Origin: Isoetes taiwanensis
Taxonomy: Eukaryota > Streptophyta > Lycopodiopsida > Isoetales > Isoetaceae
Direction of reading: 5' to 3'
Length of the DNA stretch: 64,000 nucleotides
NCBI GenBank assembly: GCA_021234155.1
Contig: JAJEKV010000086.1
Location: forward strand, 4,329,461 to 4,393,460
The notes beneath the pieces were generated by a model. That model did not search any database. It saw only the letters and a list, made by a program, of their open reading frames with translations, and was not told the origin of the DNA. Made by a program: the position numbers and the translations under genes. Below are positions 20,405 to 31,140 of the stretch, in pieces. Every line of letters begins with the position of its first letter. Positions within the stretch are counted from its first letter, which is position 1.

Positions 20405-21166
20405 ACTATAGGAATCCTATAGCTATGCTAGGCAGGATCCCACCTCTGTTTCACCATCATACCTGTTATCTGGTGCTAAATCACAACATAACATCCACCG
20501 CCAGGTGGGCTCTTGTGCACAGGCCGCATCTATAAGGATTTAAGGGGTTCTAGCTAGGAACATATCTAATCCTAGATGGCCTTTAAGTCTCTATCCCTTT
20601 TTTACCCATACAATACGCAAGGAACAGAAAGAGAGCATTCATATCTGATACATCCATCATAATCTCATCTAGAACATAAAATAGAGAGACGAATCATCCA
20701 TCTAACAAGCAAGGGTTAGTTCCTAACTAAAATCTCAAGCCAACTAAGCCTACTAATCGGTATCTGAGCTAGATCTCCCATCTCTGAGGTTCTCCATGCC
20801 CTGCTGGTTGAATAAGCTCCTCCTCCTTCTCCAATTGCCCCCAAAATCGAATTGGGGCAAATTGGGTTGGAAGCCCCAATTTGGATGATCCAAAGTTAGC
20901 AAGTCTGCCTTGTCTAATCGATTTCGCCCAGGTGGAAATTCTAGATTAGTTCATTAATTAATTTAATATTTTAGCCTTTTTAATATTAGGTTAAGCCCTA
21001 AATTCGAATTAGGCTTGGGGTTAGGTTTCCACCTTAAATGAGTTAACATAGCTAACCTTAGCTTATGAATAATCAACGCAGCATTAATTATTCTTAGTGA
21101 TGTGTCATGTCTTTATACCTAAAAATGCGTATAAATACATGGAACGTCACATTCTCCCTCCATAAA
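20405..21166 (-). mobile_element. LTR fragment of a gypsy-type element
   Basis: On the minus strand a purine tract (GGAGGGAGAA, 21152-21161) is followed by TGTGACGTTCC at 21151. This is the same arrangement as the polypurine tract and LTR start of the gypsy element at 51887. The LTR extends left toward about 20405 and contains a TATTTATACG promoter-like string. Its internal region is cut off at about 21190, where transposon copy B begins. Confidence 0.5.
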
Positions 21167-21259
21167 AATGATGATGTCCTCAACATCTAGACAAGTCTAC
21201 AAGAAATACGGGTTACGTCAAAACATTGAAGAGCTACAATGCCGCCAGTGCTCGTGGAA

Positions 21260-21384
21260 ATCGCCATGGCGATGTTTTTGACCAGAAAAGCAAGGCGCAA
21301 GAGCTCATTGTAAGCTTTATGGGAACAGTTGAATGCAATTCCCAGATTACTAAACATGTCGAGAAGATCGCGATGGCGATCTTC
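21260..21384. repeat. Two palindromes downstream of the ParB/methyltransferase gene (copy B)
   Basis: 21260-21273 is the perfect palindrome ATCGCCATGGCGAT. 21363-21384 has 9-bp arms GAAGATCGC/GCGATCTTC around GATG. Both match the element's core ATCGC-N4-GCGAT. Confidence 0.8.
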
Positions 21385-23527
21385 CCGACAAGTTTAGTAA
21401 TACTTTTCGGATATGAATACACAAGTTTCGGATAATAATACGCAAGGTCAGTACTTCTATACAGTAAAAAGATGTAAGAAAATAATGAACCTCTCAAAAG
21501 AGCAGAATGTTTTTATAGAATTTCATAGTCTTTACATGCTTTTTCAAATCCATGAAACCGAGAAAACTTCACTAATCTTGAGTCTCTTTCACAGACTCTG
21601 GAGCAAGGCCAAGTTCCTTGGCCATTCTATCTGCATGTGCCTTACCTAAAGCAAGGGTCTGTGAGAGATTCATTTTTGAATATCCGGTAACCGAAGGAAT
21701 TTCTACATCCATTGCATTGGCGATATTCTGCACACGCCTTGAGTACTGTGTCTCCAACAATTCCCCCCTTAGCTCAGTACTATATTCAGACATATCACAT
21801 AATTTCCTTCTTTTGGTTCCTTCGATATTTTCTGGGTCTTCAAACTGAGTCTCGGATTCTGAGGTACCAACGTATTCAAACTGGGTTGACTGTTTGTTGA
21901 TCATAGCAGTTATTAATGGCAGTGCCTTTTCAAATTTTTGATTCAGGACCTCGAGCTTTTCAAATGTCTGATCTAGTGCAGCGGAGTCTCTTTCTGTTTT
22001 CTCTAAAAGAACCCGTGTTTCCTGCAGCCTCTCCTCGAAGCCTTTCTGATCTAACTGGTCCAGGATCGTGTCCATGTTACTCAGATCCGTCTCTTGCGTT
22101 ATTTTGATGTTTGGCATGCCTTTTGCGTTCGGGTCTACTTTCTATTCGTCATCTTCTTCACAGGTTGGCCTTGCCATTTTCTCCAAGGTCTCGAAGAACG
22201 ATCTCAAAAACCTGCAGACCTTGTCATCATACTCCAAAGAAACGCTACGTTTCCCTTGCATCAGAGCAACTCTAGAAGCAGTCCCCGCGGAAAAAAAGTC
22301 AATAATAGCACCATCATCGGGAACCAATTCCTTCACCATGGCGTAAACATACGACGTTTTAGCCTGGCCTTTCAAAACAAAATCCCCTTCCATAGCTGCC
22401 CATGAAAACTTTGGCTTACCTGTGAAGTATTCTTGGTATTTTTTCTTTGTTTTGGCGTCCACCTCCTCATTACCTGTGATTGGATATTTTGGTAGAGGTG
22501 TGCCTCTTGGTGCATTTGTCCCCTGAGTTAGACGCAGCTCCAATCTGGGTTGCACAGGTAAGATGCGAGCGTCACTTCTATTGATTGTCACATGGGTGAC
22601 GAAGTATTGAAATTCCTTTATCATTTTCTTGTTAACCCAGCCCTGTTCTTCATAAGCACCCGTGGACACATGGGAACTGCCCTGGATTTGACTTTGGCTG
22701 TATAAGCAGTTTGGCAGGTGGACTGATCTCAAGAGCATGACGATATGATACACTTTTGCAGTTGTCATGCTTGCAATCCTGTTGAAAAGATCAGTGTATT
22801 TTTTTACTTCCCATACAATGCTGAAACTGCGCATATCAATGAAAACCATGGTAGCATTTTCCAATACTTGCCCCCGCACAAGTACACCAGATTTTGTTAC
22901 CGCTTTAACAATGTTCATCTTTTCATTCTGTTTCCTTGCTTCTTCGGGTTTTAGTATAGCTAGTAAAGCTTCTAGGAAAACAGTGGGAAGATTTCCCTGA
23001 ACGTGATCCTTGTTATAGTTGGCCTTGATATAATCAAAATCCATACCTGCTATATCAAGTAGCCTCTCTTCATTGAGTTCCGGGAATTCTGTCACAAGCT
23101 CTTCTATGTTGCCGTATTTTTTATCGAGCAAGCAATTGGCGTAGGATAGTACCTCGCGGTGCATCAAGGTCAGAGTCGTTATGTCTAAGGCCCTCTGCTT
23201 ACAATCATGCCTGCCGGTATAACCAGATTGCACCTTTAAATATGTTTTTCCCAAAAGGATCTCATCCATAAGCTGTGATACCTCCTTATTGTTCATGCCA
23301 CGAAGGTACCTGAGAAATGTCTTATTGAAAAATTCTTTTGTCGGCTTCTCTGGCAGTTCTCCATGATCATCCGATAACTTCCATGCTGCCCACTTATTTA
23401 CAACTTCCTTGAACTTCGCCCATGGTTCTTCATGCATGAATAGAAACTGCTTTTCGTCTTTCAGTTCTTTGACCTTGAATGTAGTAGTGGCCACTTCAAC
23501 AAAATCCTGTAATAAAATACTCGTTAG

Positions 23528-23543
23528 GATCGCGGCCGCGATC
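23528..23543. repeat. Perfect 16-bp palindrome inside a 65-nt intron
   Basis: GATCGCGGCCGCGATC occupies a quarter of the intron 23507-23571. It is one of the copy B palindrome family. Confidence 0.85.
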
Positions 23544-25191
23544 TGTTTCAGCAAAAAGTAAATAGGTTTACCTTCCAAGCTGATGTGACTGCTGTGCCCG
23601 TCGGACCCAGCGGAGGGCAACGGAAAGCCTTGTGCTGATTACGCAGCTGTTGAAGCTTCTCCACAAGTGGCTCTCTATATACGGAGTCTGCAATTATGTC
23701 GTTGCATTGAATAGATAATTGAATATATTCCCTGTTTGACGGGTTTCCATTGAGCACCCGTGTTCTCCTCTTTGCGTAAACTTTTGCAAACTCCATCCGT
23801 TGTTCAATGCTCCCCATCACAGAACAGAGGATCTGAGCAGCAAATATGCTATGGTTTCCAGAAATAATGTAAAATTTTTTGTTCTGAAGATCCTCAGGTC
23901 TCGACCAAGTTATAATTTTTCTGGGAAACAAAAAATTTTAGTAAATTAAAACATTACAATAATGTATATACAAAGTACTTACTTAGTGATGGGGTCAAAA
24001 GGGACAACATCTGCCGGTGTTAGAACCTCCGTAGGGCACTTCTTAAAGCTCCTTATTAGAGTTTGCACATGGTCGTTAGATCGATATCTGTGCGTCATTG
24101 TAGCTGGAGCGGTCTCACAGTCGAAGATACTTACTTTTGTGAACCAATTCACTCCCATTGGATAAAATTTTCTGAACTCTTTGACTTTCTGTGCCGTTTG
24201 CTCTGCAAGTTTTTTTTTCTTCAGCAGGGTTGAACTTGAGTTCCTCAGGCATACGAGTTTCAAAAGGCAAAGTTATTGCACTTGAAGTGGCAGTTGGGAC
24301 ACCTGATGAGGTAGGTGTAGATGATGTGGAAGGCTGGTTCTGATCATCTACATTTAGCTGCCGAAGTTTAATCCTGAAAACATTACTCTTCTTTTGTACT
24401 GGTTCTGTCTTTTCAGTAGAATGCACTATAGGGGGAGGCATGAGCAATTTCAGAGCAGTAGGATCTACAACTGCTGAAGATATTGGATTAGCTGAGGAGG
24501 TCATAACTGGATCTTTCGGTTCAGATGGTTCACCAACTGCAGCTAACGGAGCAACACTCCTTTTCTTAGCAACTGCACGCAACCCGTTTGTATCCATACG
24601 TGAGGGTAGCTTGTTGTCTTTAGTAGCCTTTAATGCACAAGAAGGAGGTTTTTTATCTGCTGACAATCCCTTTCTGCACTTGCTGAATCCCACAAGGATA
24701 TCTTTGTTGCACTTAATACCAGAATCAAGGAATCATATGATGGCAGAATCCAGCCAAAGCCCTTCGCACTAGTTGGCACACCTTTGCCACTAGCTGGCTT
24801 GTTGTGTTTGCTTGCGACCATGATGGACGGGTCGTAGTTCTGCCATCGAAGGATGTACTCAACAAATTGCAATTGTTGTGTGTCCTCAACGCTACATATA
24901 ATAGCATCCTGCATATTATTCTTCGTACCCTCCCACATGGCTACGATGATGCCCAACTGTTCGAAGTCTTCCGGGCCCTTACCGGTTCTGACGAACAGGC
25001 AAAGGTCCTTCCTGCGGTCTCCCTTGATATGTGGTATAGCTTGGGCAATCTCCATGCACCACTTCCGACTTTTGTCGGGAGTTATTATTCGCATGGGTTC
25101 AACATTTGGACCTCTAAAAAGCTCAAGGGTTGCATGAACAAAATGAACGACAGTTGTCAATTAACATCTCAAAAGAAAGGGCGTCCAAGAA

Positions 25192-25588
25192 ACGCGACCG
25201 CGATCCTCGGAAGCAATGCAAATAAAGAACTGGAATTAAATATTTACAGAAAATACAAGCAAGGATCGCGACTGCGATTGTTGCAAGCAAAGCAAACAAA
25301 GAACTGGAATAAAACATTTCCAAAAAATGCAAGCAAGGATCGCGACTGCGATCCGTCTAAGCAATGCTGGCAAAGAACACGACCGCGATCCTTGCAAGCC
25401 AATGCAAACAGAGAACTGAAATAAGTCATTTCAAAAAAATGCATGCGAGGATCGCGACTGCGATCCTTCTGAGCAATGCAAGCAATTTTAATTATTAAAC
25501 AAGTGAAGAAAATCGCGGCCGCGATTTCCTTCAACACTCTAAACCTTAAACTATTACAACTACAGATCAATAACATCGCGCTCGCGAT
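25192..25588. repeat. Palindrome array in intron 1 of the ParB/methyltransferase gene (copy B)
   Basis: Seven sites spaced about 35-75 bp: 25192-25205 (imperfect), 25265-25278, 25337-25354, ~25376-25391 (half site), 25449-25466, 25510-25527 and 25575-25588. The core is ATCGC-N4-GCGAT. Outer arms are GG/CC in 25337-25354 and 25449-25466 but AA/TT in 25510-25527, so both sides change together. Most units are followed by a shared spacer containing AGCAATGC or AAAGAACTGG, so the array also behaves as a tandem repeat. All sites are outside the exons of my model. Confidence 0.85.
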
Positions 25589-25696
25589 CCTTTCGAGCAC
25601 TTTTGATAGAAAATTTAAGAGCAAAATGGTGTGAAAGGACTAGTGCTAAAAAAAAGCGCGGAAATTACCTTCTTTAAGGGCGGCTGATCGAGACAT

Positions 25697-26918
25697 GATG
25701 GCGCTGTTTTTTCGTCGAAGGCGCTAGAATTTTCGAAGGCGGAGAGAAAGTTAAACTAAAAATTTCGCGAAAACAGTTTAAGTAGCCCGGACTCGCCCGC
25801 CATAAATGCCCCGCCATTAATGCACGTCATAATTGCACTGTCAGACTCACACGTGCGAATTAATTTCCGACGGCGCAATTATTTCTGGGGGCGCTTTTAT
25901 TTGCGACGGCGGAAGCGATAAAGGTCCTGTCCTTACTGTCCTGTCATAAATCCGTCTGACATAAGTGCAGTTCGCAGGAAATTACGCGTGGCAAAAAAGT
26001 AACTGTCATAAATAAGTAATCCGTCCGATGGGGACAGCCTGCGGCTTTCGGAATTTGGCACGAACCGAATGTACGATGAATGGGACAGGAAGTGCCCTTT
26101 TAATTATGCCGCTGACAACAGGACATTGATTTGAATTTAGAAATCAAATTTCCCCGCCAAAGCCATTTTCTTTGCAGCTCCTCATTCCAAACAATTTCAC
26201 AGTGAGTTGCAAGCGCATCGGCTCTGGAGATTTCTGCAGAGGCGCAAGGGAGGCGGGTGGTGGCGCTCGACGAAATTTTGCAATTTATCGACACTTAAGT
26301 GCTCGTAACAGGCAAGAATCGATGTCTGCTGTATGGTTTCATATGCATATAAAAATTTACAATTCGAAATGTGTTTCTACCATTGTTGCATGGTTTATAT
26401 AGGGTAATTGTATACCTATGTTATCCTGCTGTTGCATTGTTCTTGTTTTTGGGACAGTAGTGTTAATCTGCATCATTTCAATGATAAATCACTCATCTAA
26501 CTTGCATTGTTCTGTCCCTTAAATTGTTTTGTGCTTCTAAAATCTCTGGATGATTTGTTGTACGAGTTTCATTGGTTTAATCTTCAATTACAGTGATCTT
26601 TACCATGAACTCTTTTATGCATTTAATAGGACTGTCTAGAATTAATCCACTGTCATATGCCCTTAATAGGTCTGTCTACACTAATTCCAATCTCTTCTTT
26701 GTCTTCAATAGGTCTATCCACGATAATTCCATTCAGCTATATGTCAGTAATGGTCTGTTGTTTTTCTATGAACTTCCTTGCCGCATAGAACAAAATGCAA
26801 GTTGCTTGATCATGTTAGAGTACTTGCAACATGTTGGAAACTTGCTAAAACACTTCATTTTTACTTGAGAAGGTTAGGACAATTCCATATATCTCTGATG
26901 CTCTTTCTGTTCATTTGG
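25697..26918. promoter_or_regulatory. Divergent upstream region of copy B
   Basis: No gene seen between the two divergent transcription units. The first 500 bp are rich in CG and hold TTTCGCGAAA (about 25765), repeated C-C-C-G-C-C strings and TTTCCCCGCC (about 26149), similar to E2F-type sites. The right half is AT-rich with repeated A-T-A-G-G-(T/A)-C-T-(G/A)-T-C blocks at about 26625-26710. A 5' exon of the transposase gene could lie here, but I cannot place one. Confidence 0.3.
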
Positions 26919-27111
26919 ATCGCGGTCGCGTTCTAATACAGCACTCGTAGGGAATCTGGCTTAGAATATATATTCATTAGTCGCACTATTGTGGACTGTC
27001 AGTGCTAAACCAGATCGCGGTGGCGATCTAACGCAGCAATATCCAGGTACTTTGACTAATGCCGCCACAATACTGGCAGATACTGTTCCATGAAATCGCC
27101 TCCGCGATTTC
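26919..27111. repeat. Palindromes upstream of the transposase coding exon (copy B)
   Basis: Three sites: 26919-26932 (imperfect), 27012-27029 (AGATCGC/GCGATCT around GGTG) and 27092-27111 (GAAATCGC/GCGATTTC around CTCC). The last ends about 30 nt before a likely splice acceptor (CATGACAG, ending 27140). Confidence 0.8.
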
Positions 27112-27142
27112 TAACAGCATTCCATTCTCTTTACATGACAGG

Positions 27143-30047
27143 ATGGAGCAATTGAGGTCCATTTTATTCAATGGGACGAAAGTGGCAGAGGCTCGTCTAC
27201 ACAACTTCAAAAACCACCATAACTTGCCTGTGCCCGAGGGTTTCGCTGTAGTGTCTGTGGAAGTCATTCTTGATGGGAGCATTCCGTTGCCTTATCCAGA
27301 ACCCGAGATTGCAATACTTGCAGAGTCCAGAGGGAGTTTTATCTTGTGGCCTGAGAGAGACGTGACTGATCTTGAAGATAACACTGTCGTCTCCACTCCG
27401 CCCGCACAGATAAAGAGGCTGAACTGGTTGTCATTGGAGGATCCCACGACTCCGTCTGCTTCAGTACATCGTCATGGTGGTATCTCCAGGGAAGAACTTG
27501 TCGAGAAGAATTGCACACTTTTGCATGAATGCTGTGATATGCCTTATGGCTTTGGTGTGATCATCTTCACCGATCCTAATCAAGCAGTTGCTGATACCAG
27601 ATTAGGTGATGACTTCTTGGCTGCCACCGTGATGAAGCTATGCCCCATGCCAGAAAGACCGTCAATGAGATGTCAAGCATGTGCTGAGATGCCACAGTTA
27701 CATGATTTGGTGAAGTGGTCCAATGTAGCTGTGTCAACACTCATAAAGATTGTCAGAGAGACAGTCATTGAAGCAGAACCATATGCCATGCAGATTACTG
27801 TCGAAAAGGCACCCAAAAGGATGTACAGAATGGTGAACCGGACTCCACGTAAAGCTGGTGTGACCAAAGCCCAGAGAAAGATCATGGCAGCTTCCATTTT
27901 AGGGTTTCAATCTTCGATTTGTTGTATGAGAAGATGCTGCGCAAATTTCTCAACTGCGGAGATTAGTTGCATGCGTACCTTCTTTTGGAACTTGACTGCT
28001 TCAGAGAGGACCACATTTGTTTTTAATATGTTAGATGTTTGGTCAGAGAACGGACAGGTGAAGATGCTCATGCTAAATAACAAGCAGGTTTGTGTGAAGG
28101 CATGGCATATAGCATATGGTATTCCAATGTCCACTTTCTATAAGTGGCGAAGACGTTTCCTTGCTGGTCACAGAGTTGCTGAACATGGGAACACGGGCAC
28201 AAAAAAACCGAGGTCTCACACTTTAGCAAGGAAGGCCGTGCTGTCTATGTACATAGATGAGAACGCTGAGACAATGCCCCATAGATCGAAAATTAGTACT
28301 GAAGGTGTGAGAGAGAATGTGAAGAGGCTCCCCTCTGTTCTAACCAAGAAAGACATTCTTCATGAGGTGAACGCGAATGTGAAGGAGATGACAGGCAAGC
28401 AGGTCTCTCATTCATCATTTTCACGTGGGTGGAAGCAGGATCACAACGAGGTTGCAATAGCTAAACGGATAGCTTTCTCGAAGTGCAACACATGTATTGT
28501 AATCAAAGAGAAAATGGCTAAGACAAGAGATCTAAGGGAGAGAAGAGAATTGCAGATTGAAAGGAAGGCACACATGACTGCACAGATCTCTTGTAGGAGC
28601 TTGTACTGGTCATGGAGAGCTCTATCCCATCGATCACCAGAACAGGCGCTTACCATTATACATGATAAAATGGACCAAAACAAGACCATGATTCCAAGAC
28701 TAGAGAAATTAGCAAAGTCTGTAAGGAGAGGTGAACGCTTGAAAGTTAGTGTGACTGGTGCACTGATGCATGGCCATGGCACAGGTGCATTGGGACATTT
28801 CTCACTGGACCTTTGGAAGGATGATTCAAACTTTCATGTTGGTTCCTTGAATCATGCTATCAAAACACTAGAGGATACTTTCAAAGATAATTGGGGCCAT
28901 TTGAGAGAAGAAGGACGTCCTGAGGGCATGTGGGTTGGGTGTATTTGATCAGATACAACTGGGCTTCATGATGGTAGGCCACACTCATGATGACATTGAT
29001 GCACTATTCGGTAACTATTCAACGTTAATGCGCAGGTCTGATGCTCTAACTCTTCCAGAACTAATGCAACTGTTCCGAAAATGTAGCACGAAGGCACCAA
29101 CACCATACCTTGTTGCCGAGGTCCCGGATTGGAAGGGTTTCGTCGAAGGATACATTCCTGATAAGAAGGATCGTTTGGTTGGTCACCTGGAGCCGTTATT
29201 ATTTAAGTTTTGCATGAATGATGGATGGCCAGTAATGTATTACAAGATGAGACCTGGTCATAGAGAATGGTTGCCAGAGAAGGGTATTCGGATGTGAAAA
29301 GCAGATGACAATGGTTTCCCAATGATACCATCTGGGTCGCCCAAGACTGTCAAGCCATATGCAAGTCTCAAAGACATAGGAGCATTGAGGTCGTCCATAG
29401 CCAAGTACATGGTGCATTGGGCTAATATCTCCTGGGTTGTTGTGAACTCGTGGTCCAATACCTACATGAACGAGGTCATAGACTACTGGTGTGAAGTGAT
29501 GCGTGTTCTGAGTGAAATACCCTCGGGCAATGCAGAAATTCAGAACTTCTGGCCTCGCACAAGGCAAGTTGTGCTTGATGAGCCTGAAACTATTCAGGTT
29601 GATCTATATGACGCTCCAACTGGCTTCGTTGGACCTGCTAAGGATAAACCCAAGAATGCAGTGGAAATATTTGATCCATACCAAGATGTACTAAAAGATA
29701 TGTTTCTGCTTGTAAGACCGGCAGATGCATGTCCTACATGGGTAGCGTATGCGGAGGAGGATCCAATACAAGATCCCACTGCCCCTCATTATAACGAGGT
29801 TTTTGTTTCTTGGTGGGAGCCTGTGGCTAGGAAAGGTATCCCGTACGCTCAGCAGTATCGGAACTGTTGGCATAAGAAATGGAGGTCGAATCCTAATGAC
29901 AGACCACGTTATCAACCTCTCAAAATGATAGACTACGCTTGGTTTGTGGAACCGAAGCCATTATTGGTTGTGATACCTGCTACTGTAGGAATCCAGCTAC
30001 AGGATTTGCTAGCTAAAGAGGCATCTGAGGATGGAGATGAAACTTGA
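27143..30047 (+). pseudogene. DDE-type transposase of copy B (internally deleted)
   Basis: The ATG at 27143 follows a splice-acceptor-like CATGACAG and opens the conserved domain, so I prefer it to the upstream ATG at 27059. An upstream exon is possible. The N-terminal domain has V-A-E-A-R-L-H and R-G-S-F-I-L-W-P (as in plant CACTA-associated small domains). A cysteine-rich segment (~27920-27960) is followed by a helix-turn-helix-like V-C-V-K-A-W-H-I-A-Y-G-I-P (~28090), then an F-S-K-C-N-T-C block, I-H-D-K-M-D-Q (first Asp, ~28660), G-H-T-H-D-D-I-D (~28978) and a C-terminal F-V-S-W-W-E-P region. At about 28930 roughly 180 nt present in copy A are missing, including the D-N-x-x-x-x-N-K-N segment, and the frame changes. 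A TGA at 29295-29297 replaces the Trp codon of copy A. This copy cannot make active transposase. Confidence 0.65.
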
Positions 30048-30179
30048 GTCTTACAGGTACATTAAAACATTTCATTTTTATTGCTCTCTACTTTGTGTAG
30101 ATTGATACAAGTGCTATTATGTATTACGATTTCTTATATCCCATAACATCACTACAATATTCATTGCAGAACAGGTGAT

Positions 30180-30422
30180 TCAGTCTTCATCAGTATCTGC
30201 TGTAGTGATCCCTGATATTTCATAGCTATTGCGCTGGGGAAGCCATATGAGGTGGATCATTACACGAATGAACCCGGGGCAATGAATCTCAGCGCCATTG
30301 GCTTTGGATTGCAGGTAGGGATCTAGAAGAATACCCCTATCACTGCAACCCACGAGATCAGAGTAGCTCATAGAGCATTTGATCGCCTCGATGTGGTGCA
30401 CAGAACTAGGCGAATAATCCAT
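30180..30422 (-). CDS. Small accessory protein 1 of copy B
   Basis: The frame is open from 30455, but alignment with copy A (6889-6629) and the conserved leader point to the M-D-Y start at 30422, giving 80 aa. It keeps the K-C-S-M-S, D-L-V-G-C, L-L-D-P-Y-L and R-V-M-I-H-L-I-W-L-P landmarks. Its C-terminus (A-D-T-D-E-D) is acidic. It lies on the strand opposite the transposase, 130 bp beyond its stop. Function unknown. Confidence 0.6.
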   Translation of the reverse strand: MDYSPSSVHHIEAIKCSMSYSDLVGCSDRGILLDPYLQSKANGAEIHCPGFIRVMIHLIWLPQRNSYEISGITTADTDED

Positions 30423-30458
30423 GGGAGATGAATGACCTCCTAACCTGAATGGCACTAC

Positions 30459-30510
30459 TTTTATAGTGAAGAAAACTTATTGAAGTGAATTATTGGTCTT
30501 GGCTGTAGCA
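30459..30510 (-). promoter_or_regulatory. Conserved TATA promoter of small gene 1, copy B
   Basis: CTATAAAAG on the minus strand at 30458-30466, about 37 nt upstream of the ATG at 30422, within the ~45-bp block shared by all four small genes. Confidence 0.55.
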
Positions 30511-30819
30511 CCATTATTGAGCATCTATACGAGTAATATACACCTACAAGGATAATACATACTTTGTACACAAACAAGTATAATGGATATTTTGTGTGGA
30601 TGTTTTGTACTTTGGATCTATGTGACGTAAGAGTATTTTTGCTTGACTAATTTAGGTATGATTGAAATTAAAGACAGCTTGCAGAAAAAGTGAAGGTGGA
30701 AGAGCACATCGTTACAATATACTCAGGTAAGATACATGAGATAATAATCATTGTGCTATTACATCCTTACATAGTTCATAGTTACTCATGTCATTATTAT
30801 ATCCTTAGCAGATACAGAT

Positions 30820-31062
30820 TCACTCATCATCAACACCAAAGCTCGTGATGCCATTCAGCTCATAGATCTCCTGATCAGGAAGCCAGTAAATGTGGACCAC
30901 AACACGAGTGAGCTTCCTGCAAGCACTAGCAGGACCATCAGCTTTAGATTGGAGCCATGGATCAAGACTAACACCATTTCTAGCGCATTCATTCAGATCG
31001 TTGCAGCTCAAGTAGCACTTGAAAGATCGGATGTGCTCTGGACGAGGCATCGAGGAAGCCAT
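30820..31062 (-). CDS. Small accessory protein 2 of copy B
   Basis: Intact 80-aa ORF (M-A-S-S-M-P-R-P-E-H). It is a paralogue of small protein 1: both share R/I-x-x-(F/I)-K-C, D-L-x-(E/G)-C, L-D-P-W/Y-L-Q-S-K-A-(D/N)-G, a cysteine, then R-V-(V/M)-(V/I)-H-(I/L)-(Y/I)-W-L-P, Y-E and G-I-T. Tandem duplication of a small gene within the element is the likely origin. It pairs with the decayed 7255-7497 of copy A. Confidence 0.6.
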   Translation of the reverse strand: MASSMPRPEHIRSFKCYLSCNDLNECARNGVSLDPWLQSKADGPASACRKLTRVVVHIYWLPDQEIYELNGITSFGVDDE

Positions 31063-31097
31063 GGAAGATGAATGACTTCTACCCCCGAGTCGAGCTG

Positions 31098-31140
31098 TTT
31101 TTATAGTGCTGAAGTAAAATTATTGATGTGAATTATTGGT
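31098..31140 (-). promoter_or_regulatory. Conserved TATA promoter of small gene 2, copy B
   Basis: CTATAAAAAC on the minus strand at about 31097-31106, followed upstream by AATTTTACTTC and AATTCACATCAATA as in the other three. Confidence 0.55.

Larger units (their letters stand above)
21572..25696 (-). pseudogene. ParB-like plus DNA-methyltransferase-like protein of copy B
   Basis: My gene model has exon 1 25696-25669 (starts M-S-R-S-A-A-L-K-E), intron 1 25668-25112, exon 2 25111-23983, a 62-nt intron 23982-23921 (GTAAGT...CCCAG), exon 3 23920-23572, a 65-nt intron 23571-23507, and exon 4 from 23506. Phases join cleanly at each junction. Domains: an N-terminal unknown region; a ParB-like domain (I-F-D-C-E-T-A-P at ~24120, T-P-A-D-V-V-P-F at ~24010, I-S-G-N-H-S-I-F-A-A-Q at ~23860); then a Rossmann motif I-I-D-F-F-S-A-G-T-A-S-R followed by S-L-E-Y-D (~22300-22220), like the SAM site of beta-class N6/N4 DNA methylases. 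The expected D-P-P-Y before it is replaced by I-D-M-R (~22825), so catalysis is doubtful. A C-terminal coiled-coil region (22117-21572) follows an in-frame TAG at 22142-22144. Frameshifts near 24725 and at an A9 run near 24220 disrupt exon 2. Phage proteins have the same ParB-then-methylase order. Confidence 0.6.

Noticed and set aside
25192-25588. CRISPR-like array (regular palindromic repeats with spacers)
   Set aside because: Spacers are related to each other, repeats are short and variable, and the setting is a plant intron.
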